Positions 35,178-44,357 of a stretch of DNA of 64,000 bases are shown piece after piece (positions within the stretch are counted from its first letter, which is position 1; each line of letters begins with the position of its first letter). A model generated the notes under the pieces. The model made no database searches and had not been told where the DNA came from. It saw only the letters and a program-made list of their open reading frames with translations. Origin of the DNA: JAFGMQ01 sp036733345 (GTDB lineage Bacteria; Desulfobacterota; DSM-4660; Desulfatiglandales; Desulfatiglandaceae); NCBI GenBank assembly GCA_036733345.1, contig DAINAR010000003.1:59424-123423 (forward strand). The letters are read 5' to 3'. Position numbers and translations under genes: made by a program.

Positions 35178-36308
35178 TTATATAAGCAGTGCCTGTTCAA
35201 TATCCCCAATCAGGTCGTCAGGGTGTTCAATCCCTACGGAAAGCCGCATCAGGTTGTCTGAAATCCCTATCCTTTTGCGTACTTCAGGAGATACCTTCGC
35301 GTGAGATGTAGTGGCTGGATCGCAGATTGATGTTTCAACTCCTCCCAGGCTGACCCCGGGTTTTATCAGCTTCAATCTTTTCATAAATGTCTTTGCGTTC
35401 ATAAGGCCGGGATCAATTTCAAAAGAAAGCATTGCACCGAATCCGGTCATCTGTTTTTTTGCTATGTCATGACCCGGGTGATTTTTCAATCCCGGGTAGT
35501 TAACACGACTTATATTCGGGTTGTTTTCAAGATGATCAGCTATAACGCCGGCATTCTGTGTCTGGCGTTCGACACGCAGTGCAAGCGTCATGAGGCTTCT
35601 TTCCAGAAGGTAGCATGTCTGGGCGTTCATGTTTCCGCCAAGGCTCAAGGCTGTTTTCCTGATGCGCTCGGCAAGCTGGGCGCTGGTTATTACTGCGCCG
35701 CAACTGAGATCACTGTGCCCTCCCAGGTATTTGGTTCCGCTGTGAGTAACAATATCTATACCAAGGGTGATCGGGGTCTGGTTGATGGGGCTGGCAAAGG
35801 TATTGTCGATTACAGTAATTGCTCCGGCGTTTTTTGCGATCCCGGAAACCTCTTGAATATCGATGATATTCAGCAATGGGTTGGTTGGGGTTTCAATATA
35901 AATAACCCTGGTCTTTGGAGTCAGGGCCTCTGCAATCTTTTCTGCTTTGAGTGCAGCAAGGGAGTATGCAATCCCGAGGTCTTCAAAATGTGAAGTTATA
36001 AACGCATGGGTGCCGCCATAAAGTTCATCCTGAATAACCGCATGATCTCCTGCCTTCAGGAATGACAGCATGACTGTTGAAATAGCAGCCATGCCGGAGC
36101 TGAAAAGGATGGCAGACTCTCCTCCCTCAAGGGCCGAAAGCTTTTGAGCAACAGCCTCCTGATTGGGAGTATTAAAGTATCTTGGATAAACAGTAGCATC
36201 TCTGTCAATATAATCATAAACAGTGGATGTAAAAATCGGCGTATTGATCCCTCCGGTGAGAGGATCAGAGTACCCTCCGGCATGAACACATTTTGTTTCG
36301 ATTTTCAT
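35178..36308 (-). CDS. Trans-sulfuration PLP enzyme (cystathionine gamma-synthase/lyase family)
   Basis: This 376-residue enzyme is a complete Cys/Met-metabolism PLP enzyme: TKCVHAGGYSDPLTGGINTPIFTSTVY, the Tyr/Arg region YPRYFNTPNQ, SSGMAAISTVMLSFLKAGDHAVI, VIYIETPTNPLLNI, and the PLP lysine in THSGTKYLGGHSDL near residue 192. SLGGVETSICDPATTSHAKVSPEVRKRIGISDNLMRLSVGIEHPDDLI ends it. Synthase, gamma-lyase and methionine gamma-lyase cannot be separated by eye. GAGGG precedes the ATG. Confidence 0.9.
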   Translation of the reverse strand: MKIETKCVHAGGYSDPLTGGINTPIFTSTVYDYIDRDATVYPRYFNTPNQEAVAQKLSALEGGESAILFSSGMAAISTVMLSFLKAGDHAVIQDELYGGTHAFITSHFEDLGIAYSLAALKAEKIAEALTPKTRVIYIETPTNPLLNIIDIQEVSGIAKNAGAITVIDNTFASPINQTPITLGIDIVTHSGTKYLGGHSDLSCGAVITSAQLAERIRKTALSLGGNMNAQTCYLLERSLMTLALRVERQTQNAGVIADHLENNPNISRVNYPGLKNHPGHDIAKKQMTGFGAMLSFEIDPGLMNAKTFMKRLKLIKPGVSLGGVETSICDPATTSHAKVSPEVRKRIGISDNLMRLSVGIEHPDDLIGDIEQALLI

Positions 36309-36418
36309 TTGGGATCCCTCTATATGTGTAATATGTATATCATGAAGCTATCTCAAAGCGTCCAATTCTGGATTGTCGAGAATTCGGCCCTTGAATTCGG
36401 GAGCAGAAACTGAAACCT

Positions 36419-36444
36419 GGACCCCGCATGTAACAGCGGGATCC
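36419..36444 (-). terminator. GC stem-loop 3' of the HCDH-ECH fusion gene
   Basis: On the minus strand GGATCCCGC pairs with GCGGGGTCC (one mismatch) around an 8-base loop, about 70 bases beyond the stop at 36517. No clean T run follows on the same strand, so it is a candidate transcript 3' end or processed hairpin. Confidence 0.45.
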
Positions 36445-36516
36445 AAGTTGAAACTGCCTCTTTTTATGGATTTTAACTTAACTTGTGTATTATGACACAT
36501 CAGGGATATGATGTAA

Positions 36517-38541
36517 CTATTTTTTGTATTCAGGTCTTCTTTTCTCAAGAAAGGCGGAGATGCCTTCCTTTGCAGCATCTGTACATGCTATTTCACCGAA
36601 TCCCCTGTAACCGATCTCAAGGGCCTCGGAAAGGGTTTCAGCAGAAGTACCTGCCGCTATAGTTTTTGCCACAATAGAAACCGCCTCTTTGCTCAAAGGC
36701 TGTTTGCCGGCCACAGGCTGATCAGGAATTTTTATCTCGGGTATGTCGATTTTTCCATCGGGAATTCTTTTTATCTTTCCCTCAAGAGCCTTGACCTGTT
36801 CCACTGCCACCTTTATCAGATTAAGATAGGTATCGGTTGACCTGCTTATCATTCCGATATCCAATGCCTCTTTAGCATTGATAGACCTTGCCAGGCAGAG
36901 CATCTCGTGAAAAAGGGCGGCGCCTTCAGGCCATTTTCTGTAAGGTACAACAACTCCGCCGATTCCGGGCGATATGCCGAGTGTTATCTCAGGAAACTGA
37001 AATCTTGCATTTTCTGTTGCCACTATGTCATGGCACCTGATAGCCACCTCCAGTCCGCCGCCAAGGGCCATGCCGTTTATTGCGGCCACAACAGGCTTCT
37101 CCATTTTATCCATAAAGAGCTGGACCCTGGCGCATGCCTTGGCATATTCAACCGATGCCTCCATATTGCCGAGCATCTGAGGGAAGCGGCCGATGTCAGC
37201 TCCTGCCGAAAATGCACTGTTTCCGTAACCTGTAATGACAAATCCCTTTACATCCGGATTGTCAATATCTTCCTTAAGTGATGAAAGGATTTCGTCTGTT
37301 ATTTCGTCGTTCAGGGCATTCATGGCCTGGGGCCTGCGAATAGTGATGATCCTGACACCGTCCATTTCATCCTTTAATACAAAACGCTTGAAATCCTGGT
37401 ACACGGGCAGGGATTCTCTGGGCTGAGGAAACCCTGGCCTTTCATCGCCGAATTTCTTCATGATCCTGCTGACTTCAGATTCACCGATATCCCGCATTAC
37501 ATCGAACGGACCTTTTCTGAAACCCAGTGCAATCTGACAGCCGAAATTGAGATCTTCCTTTGTGCCTATCCCTCTGTCAATAATATCAAATGACTGTGAA
37601 AAAAAGATCCCGAGCAGCCTGTCTCTTATCGTTTGCTTTAGATTTTCAGGAATATCAACAGGGCTTCCGGGTTTGTGGGTGACCCATTTGTCAACCGAAT
37701 TAAGTATTGATGCAGGCTGGTAATGAAGGCCTTCCTCCATCTGGAGCGTATTAGTCTCGAAAACAATTGGATTGCCGTTTGCCATATTCAGGACAAAGAA
37801 TGGACCTGCATAAACAAATTCCTCGGCAACTTTGTCTATCTGGCTTGCAGTAGCCTGACTCAGAAGAAACGCAGCTTCGTTGCACCAGTTATCAAATATA
37901 CGGTCCAGTTCAAAACAGATGGCATTATCTGTAATGATTGGCGCCTTGCCGGTGTTTGAAAAAAACCAGAACAGGTAATCAATGACCTCACGGCTTGCCA
38001 TCTCCCAGTTGATTACCTCTACGGGAAGGCTGCGCCATGCCGGAGCGAAAAAGTGTGTGACTGTTGTTCTTTCAGGATGTTTCATTTTAAGAAATAACCT
38101 GTCAGCAGGAATAGAGCTTGTATTTGAGGTAATAACTGCATCCTGGCTGACTATCTTCTCTATGGTATCAAATATTTTCTGTTTCAGAGGAATGTTTTCC
38201 GTTGCGGCTTCGATAACCAGATCGCAGTCCCTGATCTGACCATAGTCGGTCGTATAGGTTATGTTGTCGAGGATAGCCTTTGCCTGATCAGGTGTCATCT
38301 TTTTTCTATCAAGCGCCTTCTGAGCATATCCGGCAAATCTTTTTTCAGCACTCTGAAGCGGTTTTTCTACTACGTCAACAAGATACAGCTTTATGTCAGG
38401 AAGGGCACTTTTGAGGTAATATCCGATATCAGGCCCTATGGTACCCGCTCCGATAATGGCTACTTGTTTTGGAAGAGGGCGGTTTGGTCTTATAAGTAAA
38501 GGGTTGAATGATGAGGTGTATAATTTTTTTCCATGTTCCAT
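36517..38541 (-). CDS. 3-hydroxyacyl-CoA dehydrogenase/enoyl-CoA hydratase fusion
   Basis: The 674-residue bifunctional beta-oxidation protein has the dehydrogenase first. The NAD fold PKQVAIIGAGTIGPDIGYYLKSA, ITSNTSSIPADRLF and THFFAPAWRSLPVEVI are followed by the C-terminal dehydrogenase domain. From about residue 405 comes a crotonase domain with IRRPQAMNALND, SAGADIGRFPQM (oxyanion hole) and GMALGGGLEVAIRCHDIVAT. This order is opposite to FadB/FadJ and matches the short archaeal and deltaproteobacterial type. The catalytic HxF is changed to THFFAPA. GGAGG precedes the ATG. A palindromic operator lies about 290 bases upstream. Confidence 0.92.
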   Translation of the reverse strand: MEHGKKLYTSSFNPLLIRPNRPLPKQVAIIGAGTIGPDIGYYLKSALPDIKLYLVDVVEKPLQSAEKRFAGYAQKALDRKKMTPDQAKAILDNITYTTDYGQIRDCDLVIEAATENIPLKQKIFDTIEKIVSQDAVITSNTSSIPADRLFLKMKHPERTTVTHFFAPAWRSLPVEVINWEMASREVIDYLFWFFSNTGKAPIITDNAICFELDRIFDNWCNEAAFLLSQATASQIDKVAEEFVYAGPFFVLNMANGNPIVFETNTLQMEEGLHYQPASILNSVDKWVTHKPGSPVDIPENLKQTIRDRLLGIFFSQSFDIIDRGIGTKEDLNFGCQIALGFRKGPFDVMRDIGESEVSRIMKKFGDERPGFPQPRESLPVYQDFKRFVLKDEMDGVRIITIRRPQAMNALNDEITDEILSSLKEDIDNPDVKGFVITGYGNSAFSAGADIGRFPQMLGNMEASVEYAKACARVQLFMDKMEKPVVAAINGMALGGGLEVAIRCHDIVATENARFQFPEITLGISPGIGGVVVPYRKWPEGAALFHEMLCLARSINAKEALDIGMISRSTDTYLNLIKVAVEQVKALEGKIKRIPDGKIDIPEIKIPDQPVAGKQPLSKEAVSIVAKTIAAGTSAETLSEALEIGYRGFGEIACTDAAKEGISAFLEKRRPEYKK

Positions 38542-38583
38542 AATTTTCCTCCATTTTTTCCATTAACAGTTGGTAACTACTCA

Positions 38584-38729
38584 GGGGCAAAGTAGCAAAG
38601 GCACAGAGGAACAAAGAGAAACTAAAAACATATAGGGATATTGTGGAAGATTATTGGTGGAAGCGAAATCGCTTTATTTCTGCATGTAAAATAGGTCTTC
38701 CAGTCTCTGTGCCTTTTCTGCTTTGCCCC
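38584..38729. repeat. Inverted-repeat intergenic element (25-bp arms)
   Basis: GGGGCAAAGTAGCAAAGGCA (continuing CAGAG, 38584-38608) is repeated in reverse complement at 38705-38729 with two mismatches. Together with the 96-base interior it forms a MITE- or REP-like element of about 150 bases. It separates the fusion gene from its likely promoter, so it sits inside its 5' leader. The remainder of the 38542-39443 gap shows only the operator (38827-38841). Confidence 0.75.
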
Positions 38730-38826
38730 TTTGAGCCTAAGCAGTTACATCTTTTTAACAAAACACACTAATTGCTGACAGCTAAAGGCTGACCGCACAG
38801 GCCGAATAATTTCCTTGAATAAAATT

Positions 38827-38841
38827 TGTATACTGTACACA
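38827..38841. promoter_or_regulatory. Palindromic operator O1 overlapping a minus-strand promoter
   Basis: TGTATACTGTACACA is a near-perfect copy (one change) of the 15-bp palindrome found at 47851 and 47983. On the minus strand TTGACA is followed after 16 bases by TATACA, and the second box lies inside the palindrome. This promoter would serve the 36517-38541 fusion gene. A repressor bound here would cover the -10 region. The TGTATAC half-sites resemble those of some GntR-type regulators (inference). Confidence 0.7.
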
Positions 38842-39443
38842 AGAAATTTGTCAAGGCAAAACATGTTCCCGAGTAACATGGGAGGAAAAGATATAATGTT
38901 TCTGAGCTTGAATTCTCTTCTTTTTTTTGCGGCGGAAGCAATTTTTTGGGGCTAACGGAGGTAGCCCTGAAAACGGCTGAAGGTAAACCGCGAATCTGCA
39001 AGCCAAATTGAGTGGAAACAAGCAGCATGAAAACTTTTTTCGACCTTTCTCTGCTTTTGTGTTGACAATTCAGAAGCGAGTTAGTAAGTACAATATTATT
39101 CTAATAGGGAGAATAGTGCCTAAATAAACAAGACTCTGTGGCGGAATATTAACTTCGTAAACAGAAGTAGAATCACATATGTCTCTATGATGAGATATTA
39201 AATGATATCTTCCCGGCACGACAATTTTACCAACAACCATTGGCTCATCAGGTTGCATACAATAAGTAAATTGAATGCAACTTTTAAACCTACATTATTC
39301 TTTTCCATATTCAAACAAATATTGCGAATAATCCATCAGAAAACATTAACACAAGACAGAATAATACTATTGCGTAGCGATTCAAGGGCGTAAGCATTTA
39401 ATGTGGCTTCTTATAAATAGAAATCTTAATGAAGGAGGCTATC

Positions 39444-40724
39444 ATGGGTAGAAGGATTTTTAGCTGGGCTTTGGTTTTGTTTATGGCAATCACGATCATT
39501 GGCGCGAGCGCAATGGTATCCGCCTGGGCGGGAAAAAAGGATGCCCCGATTATCGTTGGTGCTCCTGTTCCTCGGGCCAGTGCATACGGCCAGAATGGTG
39601 AACGGGGAATGATTCTGGCCGCAGAAGAGATTAATGCGGCAGGCGGGATCAACGTCGGGGGAGTCATGCGTCCCCTCAAACTTGAAATAATTGATAGCCG
39701 CGATGAGGAACCCGGTGTGCCTACTAGTGAAGTCCTCCTGGCAGTAGAAAAACTGATCCTTCAGAAAAAGGCGGATGTTATAGCAGGTGGACCGTGCATG
39801 TCTGAATGCGGAATGGCGGCCATGGATATTTATGCAAGGTATAAGACAATAGACATTGTAAGCATTGGCTGCTACACGCCGAGCTGGGACAACAAATTCG
39901 CCGAAAACCCTGGGAAGTATAAATATTCTTTTCGAGAAAGTGGCAGCGTAAAGTGGTACATTAAAGAGGCCATTGACCTGTTGCAGAAGATCAAGAACGA
40001 GCATGGCTTTAATAAGATGTTTATCTCCATAGACGATAGCCTGATGTGCCGCAAGGCAGCAGGAATCGTGGAAGGGCTTGCCAAGAAAAATGGTTGGGAG
40101 ATTGTCGGGACAGACAAACATCCCATCGGCACCACGGATTACTCCTTGGCCTTGGGTGAATGCAAGAAATCCGGGGCACAGGTCTTGTTTATGTGGGCCT
40201 ATTCGCCGGAGACATCTATACTTCTGAAACAGTGGGCAGACATGGAAGTACCGGCCATACCCATAGGGTTCATCGGTGCAGCCGAGGACCCTGGATTCTG
40301 GGGGGCGACCAAAGGAAAGGGCGCTTATACCATTGTTACCCTTTCGGAGACAGGCAATGTCCCGACCAATGTCACGCCGAAAGCCATGCAGTTTTATAAT
40401 GCATTTGAAACAAGGTGGGGAGTCCCTCCTCGAAGCACCGGATGCGTGAGCGCCTATGAGGCCATTTATGTATTGAAAGATGCCATTGAAAGGGCAGGAA
40501 CCCTCGATAAAGAGGCCTTGATCACTGCATTGGAAAAGACCAATCTTCCTGCGGTTCGCGGGACGATTCGTTTTGATAAGAATCATCAGATCGTCTACGG
40601 CTATGACCCGAAGACCAGTGTGTTGGGATGCTGGGCCCAATGGCAGGATGGTAAGAGGGTGTGTGTCTTTCCGGAGGCCGCAGCAACCGGCAAGATAGAG
40701 ATGCCGCCCTGGTTGAAGAAGTAA
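39444..40724 (+). CDS. ABC transporter substrate-binding protein (branched-chain amino acid/aromatic type)
   Basis: I place the start at 39444, after GGAGG; the frame opens 15 bases earlier. The roughly 426-residue protein has a signal peptide (IFSWALVLFMAITIIGASAMVSAWA) and a periplasmic-binding type 1 fold: VGAPVPRASAYGQNGERGMILAAEEINAAGGINVGG, VIAGGPCMSECGMAAMDIYARYKTIDIVSIG and TALEKTNLPAVRGTIRFDKNHQI. The CMSEC and GCYTP cysteines are unusual in LivK proteins. It heads a five-gene transport operon followed by an acyl-CoA ligase, so the ligand is likely a carboxylic acid later activated to a CoA ester (inference). Confidence 0.9.
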   Translation: MGRRIFSWALVLFMAITIIGASAMVSAWAGKKDAPIIVGAPVPRASAYGQNGERGMILAAEEINAAGGINVGGVMRPLKLEIIDSRDEEPGVPTSEVLLAVEKLILQKKADVIAGGPCMSECGMAAMDIYARYKTIDIVSIGCYTPSWDNKFAENPGKYKYSFRESGSVKWYIKEAIDLLQKIKNEHGFNKMFISIDDSLMCRKAAGIVEGLAKKNGWEIVGTDKHPIGTTDYSLALGECKKSGAQVLFMWAYSPETSILLKQWADMEVPAIPIGFIGAAEDPGFWGATKGKGAYTIVTLSETGNVPTNVTPKAMQFYNAFETRWGVPPRSTGCVSAYEAIYVLKDAIERAGTLDKEALITALEKTNLPAVRGTIRFDKNHQIVYGYDPKTSVLGCWAQWQDGKRVCVFPEAAATGKIEMPPWLKK

Positions 40725-40743
40725 TATAAATCGGAAAAAAAGC

Positions 40744-40776
40744 AGGTACGCCCCCTCGCAAGAGAAGGGCGTGCCT
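40744..40776 (+). terminator. Stem-loop between binding-protein and permease genes
   Basis: AGGTACGCCC pairs with GGGCGTGCCT (one G-T pair) around a 13-base loop, 20 bases past the stop of the binding-protein gene. Hairpins here commonly let the binding protein be made in excess over the membrane parts by partial termination or 3'-end protection. No long T run follows. Confidence 0.65.
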
Positions 40777-40851
40777 TAACTCTTGGCTCTTTAGTATCTT
40801 TATTTTTACATTGAAAACTTGGTCCTCTGGGCCAGGCTTTTTATCGAAACT

Positions 40852-41736
40852 ATGGACATACTGATATACGGCACTGTTAACAGCATCATATTCGCTCTGA
40901 TTGCCGTCGGCTTTAGTTTAGTCTATGGTGTGAGCAGGATACCCAACTTTGCCCATGGCTCCATATATGTCTTGGCAGGTTTTTTGACCTGGAGCTTTAT
41001 CAATGACCTGAAAATGAATTATGCCCTTGCTGTTCTCATATCCCTTGCCATCGCCTCGATTATCGGTCTTATCATCTATCGCTTTATACTCATACGACTG
41101 AGAGGGCTGCCGACTTCGGAGATAATAGCCTCCTTTGCGGTCAGCCTGATCATCTTAGAAGGCCTGCGTATGCAGGGAATTGCCGGGTTTAAAGGCTTCA
41201 TCGGTCCTTTCTATGTGCTTCAACCGTTTATAGGAGGCAAGATGAACATATTCGGCGTGTTTGTGGACTATCAGCGACTTATCATTATTGCTGGCGGCGT
41301 GGTGGTTATAACTTTTATATGGCTCTTTACCCACTATACGAAAACCGGGTTGTCGCTCAGGGCTATTGCCCAGGACGAGCGGGCGGCCATGATGCTTGGC
41401 GTAAATTCAGATCGCATGGCAATGGTTTCCCTTTCAATCGGTTCCGCCTTAGCCGGCTTAGCCGCCGTGTTAATCCTCCCTCTCGGAAACATTGCTGCCG
41501 AACAGGGATACCGGGTCCTGGTCTATGCGCTTGCGGTATGCATTATCGGCGGTCTCGGAAGCTGGGCAGGAACCATCTTAGCATCTTTTGCCCTCGGCTT
41601 TTCCATGATCACAAGCACGGCCGTGTTCGGTGCCCTGTGGGAGAACGTGGTTTTGATAGGGACAATAATACTTATACTGCTGTTTAAGCCTTCAGGTCTG
41701 ATGGGAAAACAAAAAGAGTTGGAAGAGAGGGTCTAA
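40852..41736 (+). CDS. livH: Branched-chain amino acid-type ABC permease (LivH)
   Basis: The protein is about 294 residues from the ATG at 40852; an upstream TTG at 40819 is possible. It has about eight helices with the LivH core: NSIIFALIAVGFSLVYGVSRIPNFAHGSIYVLAGFL, LRAIAQDERAAMMLGVNSDRM (the cytoplasmic EAA-like loop contacting the ATPases) and VCIIGGLGSWAGTILASFALGF. It forms the inner-membrane pore with LivM. It overlaps no gene and abuts livM at its stop. Confidence 0.92.
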   Translation: MDILIYGTVNSIIFALIAVGFSLVYGVSRIPNFAHGSIYVLAGFLTWSFINDLKMNYALAVLISLAIASIIGLIIYRFILIRLRGLPTSEIIASFAVSLIILEGLRMQGIAGFKGFIGPFYVLQPFIGGKMNIFGVFVDYQRLIIIAGGVVVITFIWLFTHYTKTGLSLRAIAQDERAAMMLGVNSDRMAMVSLSIGSALAGLAAVLILPLGNIAAEQGYRVLVYALAVCIIGGLGSWAGTILASFALGFSMITSTAVFGALWENVVLIGTIILILLFKPSGLMGKQKELEERV

Positions 41737-42747
41737 GTGACTGAAAAAGAGAGACGCAAGAAGAGGTTTGACAGAAGCGTTAAGGTTCGGTGCGAGGGAC
41801 TCTATGCCATTTCTTCGTGGCGCGAGATGGGCTTTCTGGCCATGCCGAGAATCCTCTTGATCTTAGGACTCCTTATCCTTCCAATCACGCTGGACATGTA
41901 TTGGCAAAGGGTACTCTGTATCGCGGGCATTTATGCGCTGTTAGCCCTGAGTTTTGATTTTTTGGCCGAATATGTGGGATTGGTCTGTCTTGGTGGCGCA
42001 ATGTTCATTGGCTTTGGAGGGTATACTTCGGGTGTTCTGAATGCCTACTTTGGATGGTCACCAATTGTGACGATCCCCATTGCCACCTTGGGCGGGGCGG
42101 TTATGAGCACCTTAGTCCTTATCCCCTGCCTTCGATTGCGGGGCATCTACTTCGCCATTGTAAGCTTTATGCTCCCCCTGTTTTCGGTCTATATAATTAC
42201 CGCAGTAGGCATTTTCGGAAGCACAGAAGGGATCAGCGCCCTTGATACCCTTCCGAATATATGGGTCGAACAGTATGTTATCATAGGGGCAATTATTGTA
42301 GCCCTGTTTGGAATCAGGAGATTGGTAAATGAGGATATCGGTCTGATTTTCCGTGGGATAAAGGATAATGACCAGGCCGTGAGGGCATCCGGTATAAGCA
42401 TAACCGCATACCGAATCAAGGCCGTGTTCATTGCATCGCTAATAGGTTCTTTTGCAGGGGCCTATCTCAGCCATCTTTACGGTTGGCTGGGACTGTCCCT
42501 TTTTGCCATGGATTTCTCTATCCTGCCGATTGCCGCGTGTGTCATGGGAGGAATGGGGACCTTAGTGGGTCCGGTAATAGGGGCAATCATCCTGACCCCC
42601 ATGTCCGAGGCGCTTCGCGGTTTTGGGCAGCTTCGGGTAGTCCTCTATTGTCTTGTGCTCATCGGTTTCATCCTTTACAAGCCCGAAGGGTTAATGAACT
42701 ACCTCGAACGTAAGTACCATCAGTTTGAGCGCTGGGAAGTGGTATAG
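41737..42747 (+). CDS. livM: Branched-chain amino acid-type ABC permease (LivM)
   Basis: The 336-residue protein begins with GTG directly after the livH stop. It has a charged N-terminal extension (TEKERRKKRFDRSVKVRCEG) and about ten helices with the LivM pattern: YALLALSFDFLAEYVGLVCLGGAMFIGFGGYTSGV, FRGIKDNDQAVRASGISITAYRIKAVFIAS (ATPase-coupling loop) and VMGGMGTLVGPVIGAIIL. It pairs with LivH. Confidence 0.92.
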   Translation: MTEKERRKKRFDRSVKVRCEGLYAISSWREMGFLAMPRILLILGLLILPITLDMYWQRVLCIAGIYALLALSFDFLAEYVGLVCLGGAMFIGFGGYTSGVLNAYFGWSPIVTIPIATLGGAVMSTLVLIPCLRLRGIYFAIVSFMLPLFSVYIITAVGIFGSTEGISALDTLPNIWVEQYVIIGAIIVALFGIRRLVNEDIGLIFRGIKDNDQAVRASGISITAYRIKAVFIASLIGSFAGAYLSHLYGWLGLSLFAMDFSILPIAACVMGGMGTLVGPVIGAIILTPMSEALRGFGQLRVVLYCLVLIGFILYKPEGLMNYLERKYHQFERWEVV

Positions 42748-42749
42748 GA

Positions 42750-43508
42750 ATGGAAAAAGAACCTGTACTACAGGTCAATGGCCTATCCAAGGCATTCGGT
42801 GGGGTTCAGGCCGTACTCGATGTCGATTTTACCCTGTTTAAAGGCGAGATCTTGGGCATCATCGGCCCCAACGGGGCCGGGAAAACCACGCTGGTTAACC
42901 TTGTTACCGGCTTTGTTAAACCCGATGCCGGCAGCGTTTTGTTTAAGGGAAAAAATATCAAGGGGTTACAGCCTCACAAGATCGCCAACCTTGGTCTTGT
43001 TAGGACTTTTCAGGTAATGAGACCATATCATAGCCTGGCCGCTTTTAAAAACCTTATTGTTCCATTGAACTCGCCCCGTGTTCGACGAACCAGCGGGGGG
43101 AAATTGGGGGACACGGATTTAGTGGCTATCGATATCCTTGAACAGATCGGTTTTGAGCGGGATGCCCGTGTTCCTTATAAAATCGCGAGTTCTCTCCCTC
43201 TGGGATATCTCAAACGTCTTGAATTAGCGAGATGCATTGCTCTGAGACCGGAAGTCATCTTGTGCGACGAGGTTTTCTCCGGCCTAAGCATGTCCGAAAT
43301 TGCGAGCATGATTCCGCTCCTTGAAAAGCTGCAGATGGAAGGGATAACCATAATGATGATTGAACATCGTCTAAGAGAGCTTTTCAGGTTGGCCGACAGG
43401 GTGGTTGTTATAAATTTTGGAAAAAAAATTGCCGAAGGGATTCCGAAAGAGGTCATGGAAAGGGAAGACGTGAAAGCCGCCTATCTCGGAACAGGGAAAC
43501 GAAAATGA
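42750..43508 (+). CDS. livG: Branched-chain amino acid-type ABC ATPase (LivG)
   Basis: The 252-residue ATPase has a Walker A motif GPNGAGKTT near residue 40, a Q-loop region with the LVRTFQVMRPY segment that marks LivG, and Walker B EVILCDEVFSGLS. The ABC signature is unusual: LPLGYLKRLELARCIAL takes the place of LSGGQ, as often seen in this branch where the G/Y-K-R-LE form occurs. H-loop MIEHR follows. It overlaps livF by four bases (ATGA), indicating translational coupling. Confidence 0.92.
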   Translation: MEKEPVLQVNGLSKAFGGVQAVLDVDFTLFKGEILGIIGPNGAGKTTLVNLVTGFVKPDAGSVLFKGKNIKGLQPHKIANLGLVRTFQVMRPYHSLAAFKNLIVPLNSPRVRRTSGGKLGDTDLVAIDILEQIGFERDARVPYKIASSLPLGYLKRLELARCIALRPEVILCDEVFSGLSMSEIASMIPLLEKLQMEGITIMMIEHRLRELFRLADRVVVINFGKKIAEGIPKEVMEREDVKAAYLGTGKRK

Positions 43509-44257
43509 CACTGCTGGAAATAAAGGATCTTATGGTATTTTACGAAAATGCCATAGCGATCAACAATGTTAACCTGAAATGCCAAAAGGGAGAGATCGTA
43601 GGGGTATTCGGGGCGAACAGCGCCGGTAAATCCACTCTCATGTACACAATTTCAGGGATAACCCTAGATCTACAGAAAAAGGAAAGAATGAGAGGTGGAC
43701 AGAGGATAACTCTGCTCGGAAATATCTACTATGATGATGTTGATATTATCGGCATGGAGCCGAGCAAGCGTGCCAGACAAGGGCTTATACTCTGCCCTGA
43801 GAGACGCAGGATCTTCCAGGAAAGCAGTGTAATGGAAAACCTGAAAATCGGTGGCATCCTTGCCACTAAAGAGCAAGCAAAGAATACCCTTGAATATGTA
43901 TTCAATCTTTTTCCGGCCCTTATCAAGCTGAAAAGAAGGGAAGGGGGATTCCTGAGCGGAGGAGAACAACAGATGCTTGCCATTGGAAGGGCCTTAATGG
44001 CCCAGCCGAAGATGTTGCTGTTGGATGAACCCCTGCTCGGACTGACTCCGGTGATGGAGGAGATGCTCATCGAGGCAATCGAAGACATCAATAAGAAGAC
44101 TGGAATAACCGTGCTTATCACCGAGCAATATGCCAGGCCGATCCTCCCCATAATACACAACGGCTATGTGCTCGAAAACGGGGGCGTTGTTCTGGAAGGC
44201 AGTTCCGAGGAGCTAATGGACAACCCGGACGTAAAATCGGCCTACTTTGGGATGTAA
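43505..44257 (+). CDS. livF: Branched-chain amino acid-type ABC ATPase (LivF)
   Basis: The 250-residue ATPase has Walker A GANSAGKST near residue 36, ARQGLILCPERRRIFQESSVMENL (Q-loop region typical of LivF), signature FLSGGEQQMLAIGRALM and Walker B MLLLDEPLLGLTP. It ends the transport part of the operon and pairs with LivG. The loop DLQKKERMRGGQRITLLG is longer than in typical LivF. Confidence 0.92.
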   Translation: MTLLEIKDLMVFYENAIAINNVNLKCQKGEIVGVFGANSAGKSTLMYTISGITLDLQKKERMRGGQRITLLGNIYYDDVDIIGMEPSKRARQGLILCPERRRIFQESSVMENLKIGGILATKEQAKNTLEYVFNLFPALIKLKRREGGFLSGGEQQMLAIGRALMAQPKMLLLDEPLLGLTPVMEEMLIEAIEDINKKTGITVLITEQYARPILPIIHNGYVLENGGVVLEGSSEELMDNPDVKSAYFGM

Positions 44258-44357
44258 GTTTCGAAAAAATAATTTTTTCTTCGCGACTTCAGCGTCTCGA
44301 TCGAAGCGAGCGGTTAAAAAAAAACGATCTTAAATTACATGTAACAGGTCTAAACCT

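Noticed and set aside
39070..39258. Minus-strand ORF of 62 codons with fairly protein-like composition (VVGKIVVPGRYHLISHHRD)
   Set aside because: There is no ribosome site, an upstream stop close by, and no recognised domain. It might be a decayed fragment but could not be supported as a gene.
39426..40640. Long minus-strand ORF of 404 codons
   Set aside because: It lies wholly opposite the binding-protein gene, has Cys/His/Arg-rich composition without a domain, and no ribosome site. It is a shadow of the real gene.
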